Shown: positions 1 to 7,108 of the stretch, in pieces | How the letters are laid out: every line of letters starts with the position of its first letter | How positions within the stretch are numbered: position 1 is the stretch's first letter | DNA from: Rhodocyclaceae bacterium | GTDB taxonomy: Bacteria > Pseudomonadota > Gammaproteobacteria > Burkholderiales > Rhodocyclaceae | Assembly: GCA_025361105.1 (NCBI GenBank) | Contig: JANYAW010000181.1 | Span: forward strand, 1-17,129 | Direction of reading: 5' to 3' | Length of the DNA: 17,129 nucleotides | Made by a program: the position numbers and the translations under genes | The notes under the pieces: model-generated | What the model saw: only the letters and a program-made list of their open reading frames with translations | The model's database searches: none | Told to the model about the DNA's origin: nothing

Positions 1-1943
1 CATCAGCGCGAGAGCAACTCGAGGCGGCGCGACAGGCTGAAGCAATGGCGATTGCAGCAGCAAATGCGGAATCGCAAGCGATACAAAGCGCGCGTGATTT
101 AGCGGCGACCGAGCAACAACTCCACGATGCACTGCAAGCAAAAATTCGTGCCGAACAAGAAGCCATTACCCTCGCCAAAACACGATTGACGAACGAAATG
201 GAAGCTGCCAATGCCGCGCAAGCACGCATGGATACGCAGGCAGAATTGGTCACGCAATCCGAGTTGCGGCGCCACGCCGAAGCAGCAGCCATTGACGAAG
301 CCGCTGCGGCAAAAGTACACGAACAAATCGTCACGGCGCAGCGCGCAGAACAACACGCACAACAAACCGCTGCAGCCGAGGCCGCTGCGCTTGAAGCCGC
401 ACGCCAACGCAGTGCCGTCGAGCAACAGGCGATTGCCGCGCTGGCCGCGCAAATGGAAGCCGAGCAAGCCGCTTTGCAAGTGGCGCAGGAACGTGTGTTG
501 GCCGACCAACATGCCACTGAGCACGCACAAAATCACGCGGTTGTCGCGCAAAAAGCGATGGCTATTGCCAACGCACGAGCCCAAGCCGAACAAAGCGCGA
601 CGCTTGCCGCACAGGAGCGCGCGGCGGCAGAGCAACTTGCACAGGCGCAAGAATTAGCCGCGCAATCCGCCGAACATGAAGCCGCACAACAAGCGCGGGT
701 GCGTGCCGAGGCCGAAGCAAATCTGGCATTACAAGCCGAATTGCATCGTCACACTGCGACAAAAGCCGCCGACGAAATTGCTGCGCAAACCGCGCGCGAG
801 CAAATCGCCATCAGCCAGCGCGCGCAAGCATTGGCGCAACAAGTCGCTGAGGCGAAAACACAGGCACGCCAAGTCGCGCAAGCACGCTTTGCTGCCGAAA
901 CACAAATGCAGGCGGCGCTTGCAGCACAAGCGCAAGCCGAGCAGGCTGCTGCCAATGCAAGCGAGCAAGAAGCCGCGCGCCTCAGTGCTGATGCGGAACG
1001 CGCAGCGCAAACCGAACGACAGCGTCGCGAGCAAAAAATCGACGACGAAATTTCCAGCAATCAGCGCGCAGAAAAGCAAGCGCAGGAACGCACGGATGCC
1101 GAGCAGCGCGCCACTCAACAGGCACGGCAATTTGCGCATGCCGAGGCACAAAGACTTGAAGTCGCAAAACAACGCACTGCCGCAGAAACCGCCGCCGCTA
1201 TCGCCGCAGAAGCGCACACCATGGCTCAACAGGAAGCACTCGATACCACATTAGCCCGCGAAGCTGCCGAGCGCGAAGAAGTCGCCGCCGTGTCGCGCAG
1301 ACGCGCCGCCCAAGAAGCTGCTACCGCGAGCCAGCATGCCGCACAAACTGCCGAAATGCGGCGCCAAGAAGCCGCCCGTAGTGCCGCCCTTGCGCAAGCC
1401 CACGAAGCAACATTGGCCAGCGCCCGTGCGACTGCGCAAGCAGAACAAGATGCCAAACTGATCGCCGAAGCACAGGCACAGGCAGATGCCGTCGCGACAA
1501 AACAGGCGCAAGAAAAATCCGCCGCCGATGAAAAAGTGCTGGCCGCCATCCAGTCGAAATTGACCGCCGAAAAAATCGCCGTCGCCGCAGCCAAAGCACG
1601 CATTGAAAGCGAAACCGCCGCGCAAGCGCTGGCGCGCGACGTGGAGACGACAACACAGGAATTGAGCACAGCAAAACAAACTCTCACCGAACTCGCCCAC
1701 GTTCAAATTCCCCGCGCAAATCAACCGCGCGCGCTACGGCTAGCCTTAGCAATGCTCGCGATTGGAATTGGTCTCGGCTTTGCGATTCCTAAATTGATTG
1801 GTCAGGACGCACAAAATATTCCGCCGATGCCTATCACCGTGGCGCCTGTTGCCAAGCCACAAAGCACAGTGACCGCACCGCTCGGCTTAAAGCTTGATGG
1901 CAATTTGGAAAACTTTGCTTCGCGCTTGAAATCGCGCCCTTAG
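1..1943 (+). CDS. Ala/Gln-rich coiled-coil protein with C-terminal membrane anchor (5' end outside window)
   Basis: The reading frame is open from base 3, so the ATG at 45 is probably internal and the gene starts before the window. Almost the whole product is Ala, Gln, Glu and Arg in a helical, coiled-coil pattern with no prolines. Imperfect internal repeats are visible: an ELRRH...DE segment at about residues 73-85 (counted from the ATG at 45) recurs as ELHRH...DE at 232-244 and as ERQRR...DE at 325-335. Near the C-terminus, after a short proline-containing hinge, one hydrophobic segment (about residues 568-590, ALAMLAIGIGLGFAIP) is a likely membrane helix. It is followed by a short Pro/Val-rich tail. 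The function is not recognised. The shape, a long rod anchored in a membrane, suggests a structural or scaffolding role (inference). It ends about 60 bp before a hairpin terminator. Confidence 0.75.
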   Translation, partial: SAREQLEAARQAEAMAIAAANAESQAIQSARDLAATEQQLHDALQAKIRAEQEAITLAKTRLTNEMEAANAAQARMDTQAELVTQSELRRHAEAAAIDEAAAAKVHEQIVTAQRAEQHAQQTAAAEAAALEAARQRSAVEQQAIAALAAQMEAEQAALQVAQERVLADQHATEHAQNHAVVAQKAMAIANARAQAEQSATLAAQERAAAEQLAQAQELAAQSAEHEAAQQARVRAEAEANLALQAELHRHTATKAADEIAAQTAREQIAISQRAQALAQQVAEAKTQARQVAQARFAAETQMQAALAAQAQAEQAAANASEQEAARLSADAERAAQTERQRREQKIDDEISSNQRAEKQAQERTDAEQRATQQARQFAHAEAQRLEVAKQRTAAETAAAIAAEAHTMAQQEALDTTLAREAAEREEVAAVSRRRAAQEAATASQHAAQTAEMRRQEAARSAALAQAHEATLASARATAQAEQDAKLIAEAQAQADAVATKQAQEKSAADEKVLAAIQSKLTAEKIAVAAAKARIESETAAQALARDVETTTQELSTAKQTLTELAHVQIPRANQPRALRLALAMLAIGIGLGFAIPKLIGQDAQNIPPMPITVAPVAKPQSTVTAPLGLKLDGNLENFASRLKSRP

Positions 1944-2001
1944 CGCACTGCATTCCATTGAACGGCGTGCCACCAACACCAACTTGCCGCCAGTCACAAA
2001 C

Positions 2002-2032
2002 AAAAGCGACCCCATCGCTGGAGCCGCTTTTT
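2002..2032 (+). terminator. Bidirectional hairpin terminator, original downstream terminator of tRNA-Met
   Basis: The stem pairs 2002-2013 with 2020-2031 around the loop ATCGCT, with two mismatches. It is followed by T bases on the plus strand, and T-rich sequence lies on the other side for the minus strand. It closes the coiled-coil gene. The loop and outer stem match the terminator at 8463-8490 next to the intact tRNA, so this hairpin was probably the tRNA's own terminator before the island inserted. Confidence 0.7.
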
Positions 2033-2033
2033 A

Positions 2034-2085
2034 AATACTGGTGGTGATGAGTGGACTTGAACCACCGACCCCCGGATTATGAATC
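2034..2085 (-). repeat. Left attachment-site repeat: displaced 3' half of tRNA-Met
   Basis: These 52 bp are identical to 8492-8543. They contain the tRNA-Met 3' end from the encoded CCA (2039-2041 on the plus strand) through the acceptor 3' strand, T arm, variable loop and anticodon CAT. Similarity breaks off inside the anticodon stem, so no functional tRNA can form. This is the usual scar left when an element recombines into the 3' part of a tRNA gene. A short dyad, GAATC-TCG-GATTC, sits exactly at the break (2081-2093). Confidence 0.85.
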
Positions 2086-2117
2086 TCGGATTCAATCATT
2101 TCCCAGAATATAGCACC

Positions 2118-2146
2118 GGGAATAATTTTCACCCGATTCGGGTATG
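2118..2146 (+). promoter_or_regulatory. Candidate ECF-type promoter of the sigma-factor operon
   Basis: A GGGAATAA box (2118-2125) is followed after 15 bases by CGGGTATG-like sequence (about 2139-2146), about 70 bp before the first gene. GGAAT-type -35 elements are typical for ECF sigma factors, which usually activate their own operons. The -10 part is not a clear match, so this is a tentative call based on position and one box. Confidence 0.35.
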
Positions 2147-2215
2147 TAGGTATGTAACTGGAGACCGCTCTTAGTCAGGGGTGGATTCGATACCTTCAAT
2201 AAAGGAAGATGACCG

Positions 2216-3106
2216 ATGGACCGTCGAAATTTTTTGAACCTTGCTGCCCTAGGCGGTGGTGCTGTATTTGTTTCGAGTCTCCCGGGATGCGCCAATTTAG
2301 GTGCTACAGGTAAGGCTGCCAATGCGGATTTCTATTTTGTGCAGCTCTCGGATGTGCATTGGGGGTACCAAGGCCCGGCCAATCCTGATGCCTCAGTAAC
2401 TCTTGGAAAAGCGGTGGTGGCCGTCAATGCTCTTGCGGTGCAGCCTGATTTTGTCGTATTCACAGGCGACTTGACCCACACCACCGATGACCCGATTGAG
2501 CGGCGACGTCGGTTGAGGGAATTTAGACAGATCGTAGCCGACCTGAAGGTCAAAGATGTTCGCTTCATGCCCGGCGAGCACGATGCTTCCCTCGATCGGG
2601 GTGCTGCATTCATGGAATTCTTCGGGGCAACGCACTACACATTCGATCACAAAGGTGTTCATTTCATCGCACTGGACAACGTCTCAGATCCAGGCGCAAA
2701 AATTGGAGATGAACAGCTGGCTTGGCTCGAGGCAGATCTGGCAAAGCTTGACAAAGCGGCACCTATCGTCATTTTGACCCACCGGCCATTGTTTGACCTC
2801 GCTCCCAAATGGGACTGGGCCACGCGAGATGGGGCTAAAGCAATGCAGATACTGATGCCGTATCAGAACGTCACCGTCTTTTATGGTCATATTCATCAGG
2901 AAAATCATCAAATGACAGGTCACATTGCACATCATTCAGCGAAATCACTGATCTTTCCGTTACCGGCGCCTGGGTCTCAGGAGAAGCGAACTCCGCTGCC
3001 TTGGGATCCGGCAACTCCATATAAGGGACTTGGGTTCCGTGAGGTAGCCACCAGTCCGCAGACGGCGGCCTGTACCCTCAACGAATTTGGCCTGGAACGT
3101 TCATGA
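2216..3106 (+). CDS. Tat-exported lipoprotein metallophosphoesterase (calcineurin-like)
   Basis: A 296-residue calcineurin-fold phosphoesterase. The N-terminus has a twin-arginine motif (DRRNFL, residues 2-7), a hydrophobic stretch and a lipobox-like LPGC ending at Cys25, so Tat export and lipid anchoring are likely. The metal-site motifs run in family order: DVH (46-48), GDLTH (84-88), GEHD (120-123), THRP (188-191) and GHIH (224-227). The third motif is normally GNHD or GNHE, and here the Asn ligand is replaced by Glu. The start is supported by AAAGGAAG at 2201-2208. The stop overlaps the start of the cupredoxin gene (ATGA), so the two are probably translationally coupled. The substrate cannot be read from the sequence. 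Its place in an operon with a CuA-like cupredoxin and an ECF sigma factor suggests an envelope or periplasmic stress role (inference). Confidence 0.9.
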   Translation: MDRRNFLNLAALGGGAVFVSSLPGCANLGATGKAANADFYFVQLSDVHWGYQGPANPDASVTLGKAVVAVNALAVQPDFVVFTGDLTHTTDDPIERRRRLREFRQIVADLKVKDVRFMPGEHDASLDRGAAFMEFFGATHYTFDHKGVHFIALDNVSDPGAKIGDEQLAWLEADLAKLDKAAPIVILTHRPLFDLAPKWDWATRDGAKAMQILMPYQNVTVFYGHIHQENHQMTGHIAHHSAKSLIFPLPAPGSQEKRTPLPWDPATPYKGLGFREVATSPQTAACTLNEFGLERS

Positions 3107-3486
3107 GTGCACTGCCACGTCGCAGGGCATTGATCCGTCTAGGTGGCATCCTAGCTACTGCAGGCACGGCGGTCTTGATGGCCCGCTATTCCCAGGCTGA
3201 GGATCCAATCGGGCGCGTCATCGAAATTGAAGCCAGGCGCTTTCGGTATTCGCCAAACGAGATCATAGTGAAGCAAGGCGAAGTAGTCATTCTGACGTTC
3301 CGTGCGGTCGACTTCACACATGGATTCTCGGTGCCCGATCTAAACGTTCGGGTCGATCTGATTGCGGGACAAATCACCCCGGTCCGCCTGCAGCCAATCA
3401 CGGTCGGCAGATTTCCCTTCCTGTGCGACAATTTCTGCGGCGACGGGCACGAGGAGATGCATGGCACATTGACTGTCGAAGCCTGA
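3103..3486 (+). CDS. Exported small cupredoxin with CuA-type copper-binding motif
   Basis: A 127-residue single-domain cupredoxin. The N-terminus is Arg-rich with a PRRRALIRLGG stretch and a hydrophobic segment ending near residue 32 (SQA), which fits a Tat-like signal peptide. The mature part resembles the copper domain of cytochrome c oxidase subunit II or nitrous oxide reductase. His73 lies in FTHGFSV, and the C-terminal motif is Cys108-x3-Cys112-x3-His116-x2-Met119 (CDNFCGDGHEEM). These are all the ligands of a binuclear CuA site, without the oxidase transmembrane hairpin. The oxidase family has Glu and N2O reductase has Trp between the cysteines; here the residue is Phe111. The gene begins inside the stop of the phosphoesterase gene and ends 11 bp before the sigma gene. 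Possible roles are a copper or redox sensor for the sigma system, or an electron carrier (inference). Confidence 0.9.
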   Translation: MSALPRRRALIRLGGILATAGTAVLMARYSQAEDPIGRVIEIEARRFRYSPNEIIVKQGEVVILTFRAVDFTHGFSVPDLNVRVDLIAGQITPVRLQPITVGRFPFLCDNFCGDGHEEMHGTLTVEA

Positions 3487-3497
3487 TTGGAGAGCGA

Positions 3498-4037
3498 TTG
3501 GCCTATGCTCGTGATTTTGAAACTCTGGTACTTCCGCATCTTCACGCGGCGTTCAACCTTGCTCGTTGGTTGGTGCGTGACGATCCCGTCGCGGAGGATA
3601 TGGTGCAAGACGCCTGTCTTAGAGCCTTTCGCTATATCGGCGCCTTACGCGGACGTGATGCACGACCATGGCTGTTGGGTATCGTACGCAATAACTGTTA
3701 TACATGGCTGGAGGAGCAACGCATTGCTCCTGGCCAGGTGGAGCTTGATGAGCACCTGATTGACACGCTGGCGTCACCGGTACATGGACAAGAGGGTGAT
3801 CCCTGCGCCGCCCTGGATCGGAAACACACGCGCCAGTTGGTGGATACAGCGATTCGTAATTTGGCGCCTCCATTTCGAGAAGTGGTGATACTCAGGGAAC
3901 TGGAAGACATGTCATATGCTGAAATTGCTCAGATTGCATCCATCCCGATTGGGACTGTCATGTCGCGCTTGGCACGCGCAAGGGCAGAACTGAGAATCTC
4001 CTTGGCCACTCTGATGGAGGGGCGGGGAAATGGATGA
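3498..4037 (+). CDS. ECF-family RNA polymerase sigma factor
   Basis: The product has the two-domain ECF sigma layout. Region 2 covers about the first 70 residues (ARDFETLVLPHL through the EDMVQDACLRAF motif to RPWLLGIVRNN). Region 4 lies near the C-terminus (LAPPFREVVILRELEDMSY, then the helix-turn-helix AEIAQIASIPIGTVMSRL). The start chosen is TTG at 3498, preceded by GGAGAG at 3489-3494. The frame is open upstream to an ATG at 3423, but that segment lies inside the conserved end of the cupredoxin gene, and the first later in-frame ATG is inside region 2. The length from TTG is 179 residues, normal for the family. The gene overlaps the next one, its probable anti-sigma factor. It likely directs transcription of this operon and perhaps of other envelope genes. 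Confidence 0.93.
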   Translation: MAYARDFETLVLPHLHAAFNLARWLVRDDPVAEDMVQDACLRAFRYIGALRGRDARPWLLGIVRNNCYTWLEEQRIAPGQVELDEHLIDTLASPVHGQEGDPCAALDRKHTRQLVDTAIRNLAPPFREVVILRELEDMSYAEIAQIASIPIGTVMSRLARARAELRISLATLMEGRGNG

Positions 4038-4674
4038 ATCCGATGATTCAGAATTGAGCGGCCTGATCCGCAAGCATGCCACGATGTATCGGGCCAGTCA
4101 GGAGCTCGAGTCTTCTGTCCGTACCGAAATCACTCTGCAAGCCGCCGCAGGGCGGCGCCCTATCTGGTTTCTTGCTCGGCATTGGCCAATATGGAGAACC
4201 GTCGGCATCGGTTTCGGATTTGGGATTGTTTCCACTGTCCTTGCCATATTCATGCTGGGGCAGCCAGGAGAATCAAGCGTTTTGGAACGCGAATTGGTCA
4301 GCAGTCATGTGCGTTCTCTCATGGTTAGTCATTTGACGGATATTGCGTCCTCGGACCAGCATACGATTAAGCCTTGGTTCCAGGGCAAGCTCAATTACTC
4401 ACCTCCAGTGAAGGACTTGGCAGGGGAAGGATTCCCTTTGATTGGTGGTCGTTTGGATTTTCTAAATGGCAGAACGGTCGCAGCCATCGTATATCAACGT
4501 CACGGCCATTTGATAAATGTGTTTATCTGGCCTGACTCAAGTAACGAGCATCGGAAACAAACAACCGGTCAAGGTTACAACTTGCTGAAGTGGAATGTTG
4601 GCAATATGCAATATTGGGCCGTTTCTGACTTGAACGATATTGAGCTTAAAACGCTCCCCAGTCTGCTTCGCTAG
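4030..4674 (+). CDS. Membrane-bound anti-sigma factor
   Basis: A 214-residue protein starting eight bases before the end of the sigma gene, a typical sigma/anti-sigma overlap. The N-terminal cytoplasmic part (residues 1-50) is short and helical (LIRKHATMYRASQELESSVR) and lacks the HxxxCxxC zinc motif of ZAS-type anti-sigma factors. One membrane helix follows (about 56-77, VGIGFGFGIVSTVLAIFML). The rest (78-214) would lie in the periplasm. It contains a conserved-looking block, WFQGKLNYSPPV (116-127) followed by FPLIGGRLDFLNGRTVAAIVYQ (135-156), as seen in putative anti-sigma regulators of this type. It presumably holds the sigma factor until a periplasmic signal arrives; the exported cupredoxin and phosphoesterase of the same operon are candidate partners (inference). 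Confidence 0.85.
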   Translation: MDESDDSELSGLIRKHATMYRASQELESSVRTEITLQAAAGRRPIWFLARHWPIWRTVGIGFGFGIVSTVLAIFMLGQPGESSVLERELVSSHVRSLMVSHLTDIASSDQHTIKPWFQGKLNYSPPVKDLAGEGFPLIGGRLDFLNGRTVAAIVYQRHGHLINVFIWPDSSNEHRKQTTGQGYNLLKWNVGNMQYWAVSDLNDIELKTLPSLLR

Positions 4675-5083
4675 ATGTCGAATTGAGGCACGCAATTGGC
4701 CGTTGGGAGCCAGATCAGCCAACGTGAGTTCCTGTTCGGCACAGTCAATTGAATGCCGCGTTTCTAGCGTGGCTGGCCAACGATATTGTGTAATTTTCAA
4801 TGGCAAGCGAATTAACCGATCATGTTCGAATTGGGCTTCAATGCGGGCATTCGGTACTGCTCCCTGACAACGCGCTCTGGCTACCGGCATACATCCACGA
4901 GCTGACAACGTCTAGTTCCAAACCCCGCCGTATAACTTCGTCGGAAGTTCAAATTAGTGGACTAATGGACTAACGGACAGAAGTGGCTCGACAAATCTGA
5001 ACAGCGAGATAAGTGGAAACTTTGAGGAAATTATCCTGCCCGGTATGGTCGGGCAAGAAGGTGTATTTCATGGTAAATCTGAA
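4675..5083. other. Gap between converging gene groups, no certain gene
   Basis: These 409 bp separate the sigma operon from the minus-strand propeller gene. Two imperfect hairpins are present: CGTTGG/CCAACG at 4701-4724 and TGCCCG/CGGGCA at 5037-5055. Neither has a clear T tract. A minus-strand frame is open across 4687-4908 and contains the segment SIDCAEQELTLADLAPNG, which faintly resembles small exported adhesin-E-like proteins. It runs into the anti-sigma gene without a proper end, so at best it is a remnant. Confidence 0.4.
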
Positions 5084-6166
5084 CTACTGCCAAATCAAGG
5101 TTGATGCGCGAGCTGAAGCAGGCTCGTTATCGGGTATCCCAACCGTGAGCAGTTGAAACGTTCCCGGCTTCAAGTTTGGGCGCACTCCCTCACCAGCGGG
5201 GGCTTCAATTTCTGCTGCAACCAAATAGAGCACATGATGCAATGGATCTAGAGCCACGGTGCGGGCTGTCGTTTGGGTCTGGACGACTTGCTCGACCCGA
5301 TACGTTTCAGTATTCAGAACAGTGAGCGTTCCATCGCCACTTGAGGCGTACGCCTGTTTTAGGAACGGGTCGAAGTCAGTGGCATCGCATCCTTTTCCAA
5401 CGGGCACTGAGGCAATGATGCTGCCGGTCAAGCCATCAACGACTGCCATCTTTTGGTTACGGCATCCCACAAATAGCCGCTCCTTTGCAGCATCTATGGA
5501 CAGCCCAGTAGGGGAGTCACATTCTGAAGAAATGTCAAGCATGGCTGTCACGGCGAGCTTTTCCGTGTCTATGACCGCCAATACATTCTTGTCTTCGACG
5601 TTCACAAACAGACGCCCTTTTCCGTCAACGGCCTCAAACTCCAACTTTCCTCCTATGACAATCGTACCAACAAGCTGACTGGCTAGGGCGTCAATCACAG
5701 TCAGTGTCCCGGAGTCCCCATTGGCAACGAAGACGCGATTGGTGTGGGCATCGAAGATGATGGCATCAGGCTTTTTCCCCGTTGGCAGTGTGCCAAGAAC
5801 CTTTAAGCTGGAGAGCTCAAATATTGTTACTGTGCTGCTGACTCCGTTGCTTGTGTAGCCACGATTGAGCTTGGAAGCTATTGCTACGCCGTGAACACCA
5901 ACAGTATCTGGAATTGAACCAACCAACTTCTTCTCGCTCGTATCGAATACGTCGACCCGGTCGCCGTGGGTAATGAAAAGACGATTGCTACTAGGTTCAA
6001 AGCTGAGGTAATCCCACTTAGTACTTCCCGCCAGTGGGAGTTTTGCAATGACCCGAAACTCTGCCGCATTCGCCTGAGCAATGGCTACCAAAGAGAACAG
6101 CAAGACTGAAAAGCATTTGGCGCAGGTTGAAATTCGCATGGTTTTGAATAATGTTAATTGGTTCAT
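5084..6166 (-). CDS. Exported YVTN-family beta-propeller protein
   Basis: A protein of about 360 residues with a signal peptide (hydrophobic core about residues 18-30, cleavage likely after ANA at 32-34). It then has repeated beta-propeller blades. The repeat signature is easy to see: NRLFITHGDRVDVFDT, NRVFVANGDSGTLTVID, GRLFVNVEDKNVLAVIDT, ERLFVGCRNQKMAVVDG and KQAYASSGDGTLTVLNTET. This is the YncE/YVTN style of surface or periplasmic propeller. The start at 6166 is preferred because a purine-rich GGGGGG lies just upstream; the frame is open to an ATG at 6196, and an internal Met at 6139 would leave an ideal signal peptide but has no ribosome site. The gene follows the small membrane protein gene by 26 bp, so the two are probably co-transcribed. 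Its role is unknown; such propellers often act as binding scaffolds or redox partners. Confidence 0.85.
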   Translation of the reverse strand: MNQLTLFKTMRISTCAKCFSVLLFSLVAIAQANAAEFRVIAKLPLAGSTKWDYLSFEPSSNRLFITHGDRVDVFDTSEKKLVGSIPDTVGVHGVAIASKLNRGYTSNGVSSTVTIFELSSLKVLGTLPTGKKPDAIIFDAHTNRVFVANGDSGTLTVIDALASQLVGTIVIGGKLEFEAVDGKGRLFVNVEDKNVLAVIDTEKLAVTAMLDISSECDSPTGLSIDAAKERLFVGCRNQKMAVVDGLTGSIIASVPVGKGCDATDFDPFLKQAYASSGDGTLTVLNTETYRVEQVVQTQTTARTVALDPLHHVLYLVAAEIEAPAGEGVRPNLKPGTFQLLTVGIPDNEPASARASTLIWQ

Positions 6167-6192
6167 CGGTGCCCCCCGTTTCATTGAATAGA

Positions 6193-6450
6193 TCAAAGCA
6201 AAGAGAACAAGCCTTTGAGACCTTGGAAGATCAGAAAGGCTCCAATTGCAAATCCCATCGCCACCAGAAAATAGAAGCTGACTGGGCTTTCATCACGGTC
6301 GACTTGGCGCGCTCTTCCCAAGGCCAATCCATTCGTAAGCGAGAACCCAGAAATTGCAATGGGGAGAAACGCGCCTAACAAGGCGGCAATGGGTTCGAGC
6401 AGGTCTTGATATATGTGGCTATGCTGCATGTACTGCGTGAGGATCAGCAT
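6193..6450 (-). CDS. Small two-helix membrane protein
   Basis: An 85-residue protein with two hydrophobic segments, about residues 18-45 (EPIAALLGAFLPIAISGFSL) and 57-85 (FYFLVAMGFAIGAFLIFQGL), joined by a short charged loop (GRARQVDRDESP). No family is recognised. It lies directly upstream of the YVTN propeller gene on the same strand, and the short gap suggests one transcript. No strong ribosome site precedes the ATG at 6450; Met8 (6429) is an alternative start. The product could anchor or assist the exported propeller (inference). Confidence 0.55.
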   Translation of the reverse strand: MLILTQYMQHSHIYQDLLEPIAALLGAFLPIAISGFSLTNGLALGRARQVDRDESPVSFYFLVAMGFAIGAFLIFQGLKGLFSLL

Positions 6451-6728
6451 GAAAATGCAATAACCAACGAGGACTCTGAGCTAATATTTGGGCATTTGGA
6501 AGTTAGCAAACCAATGTCTGCGCCTTCAATTTGACTGTGCGCCCTATCGACCGGGTCACGAATCCGTATACCAGTAAAAACCGAATACGCACAGGATAGC
6601 CCACAAAAGCAATCCTTGGTTGATCACCTTCTGCCGGGTTACACCATGCGCTCTTGGACTACTGCAGATATTTCCTATGCAGACAACCGGCACAGGTGGG
6701 GATGATGTTCAAAACTCCCCAGCCATTC

Positions 6729-7049
6729 TTAGGATTGCAGGTGGAACGCGGTCAGATGAAGTAGCTGATCCCCTACTTCTAGAGCACCGCCTACGACATT
6801 TTTTCCAGACAGGCGCAGGTCGTACCCCGCCCCAACAGCCTTGAACCGCCCAACACCGGCCTGGCCAATTTTATGCAAGAACAATTCGATGGTCGCCAGT
6901 TTCGGCTTAGTGTCGATCGGCCTGATCGACGAGAGCCCGTCGATCGCAAAGCTGCCAATTACCTTTCGCATAAAGCATCGGAAAGTCTGCGGGGAGTCGA
7001 AGAGCTCAATCGCCACAGGCTTGCTATCAATTGCGAAGACAGCATCTGC
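6729..7049 (-). pseudogene. 3' fragment of an ARPP-1-like gene
   Basis: The minus-strand frame from about 7049 down to the stop at 6729 encodes about 106 residues with a coherent domain end. It has VFAIDSKPVAIELFDSPQTF near its start, then FMRKVIGSFAIDGL, then GAGYDLRLSGKNVVGGALEVGDQLLHLTAF at the end. From memory this matches the C-terminal half of ARPP-1 domain proteins (associated with ADP-ribose/rhodanese-phosphatase systems), which end in a similar VxLxGxxxxGxAL...HLxAF pattern. Upstream of 7049 the frame stays open only as the reverse of the terminase fragment, so the 5' half is missing. The assignment to this family is by pattern memory and moderately sure; its truncated state is more certain. 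Confidence 0.5.
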
Positions 7050-7108
7050 CCGGTGGTGTTGCGCCGCGCCCGGAAGGCCTGCTGCCAAAGCTGGCATTCT
7101 TTGCCGCC

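Noticed and set aside
2039..2085. Second functional tRNA gene
   Set aside because: The 5' half (D arm and acceptor 5' strand) is missing, so it cannot fold into a tRNA.
3423..3497. ATG at 3423 as start of the sigma factor
   Set aside because: The extra residues only read through the conserved CuA loop of the cupredoxin gene in another frame, while TTG at 3498 has a good ribosome site and leaves a normal ECF length.
4537..4908. Minus-strand gene of 123 codons
   Set aside because: It overlaps the anti-sigma 3' end, has no ribosome site and no natural C-terminus. Only its middle part is protein-like, so it is mentioned as a possible remnant in the gap entry.
5037..5055. Hairpin as terminator of the YVTN gene
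   Set aside because: The 6-bp stem is followed by mixed sequence without a T tract in the direction of the gene.
6841..7108. Terminase gene starting at the ATG at 6841
   Set aside because: The added N-terminus does not resemble TerL proteins and is the reverse strand of the ARPP-1-like fragment.
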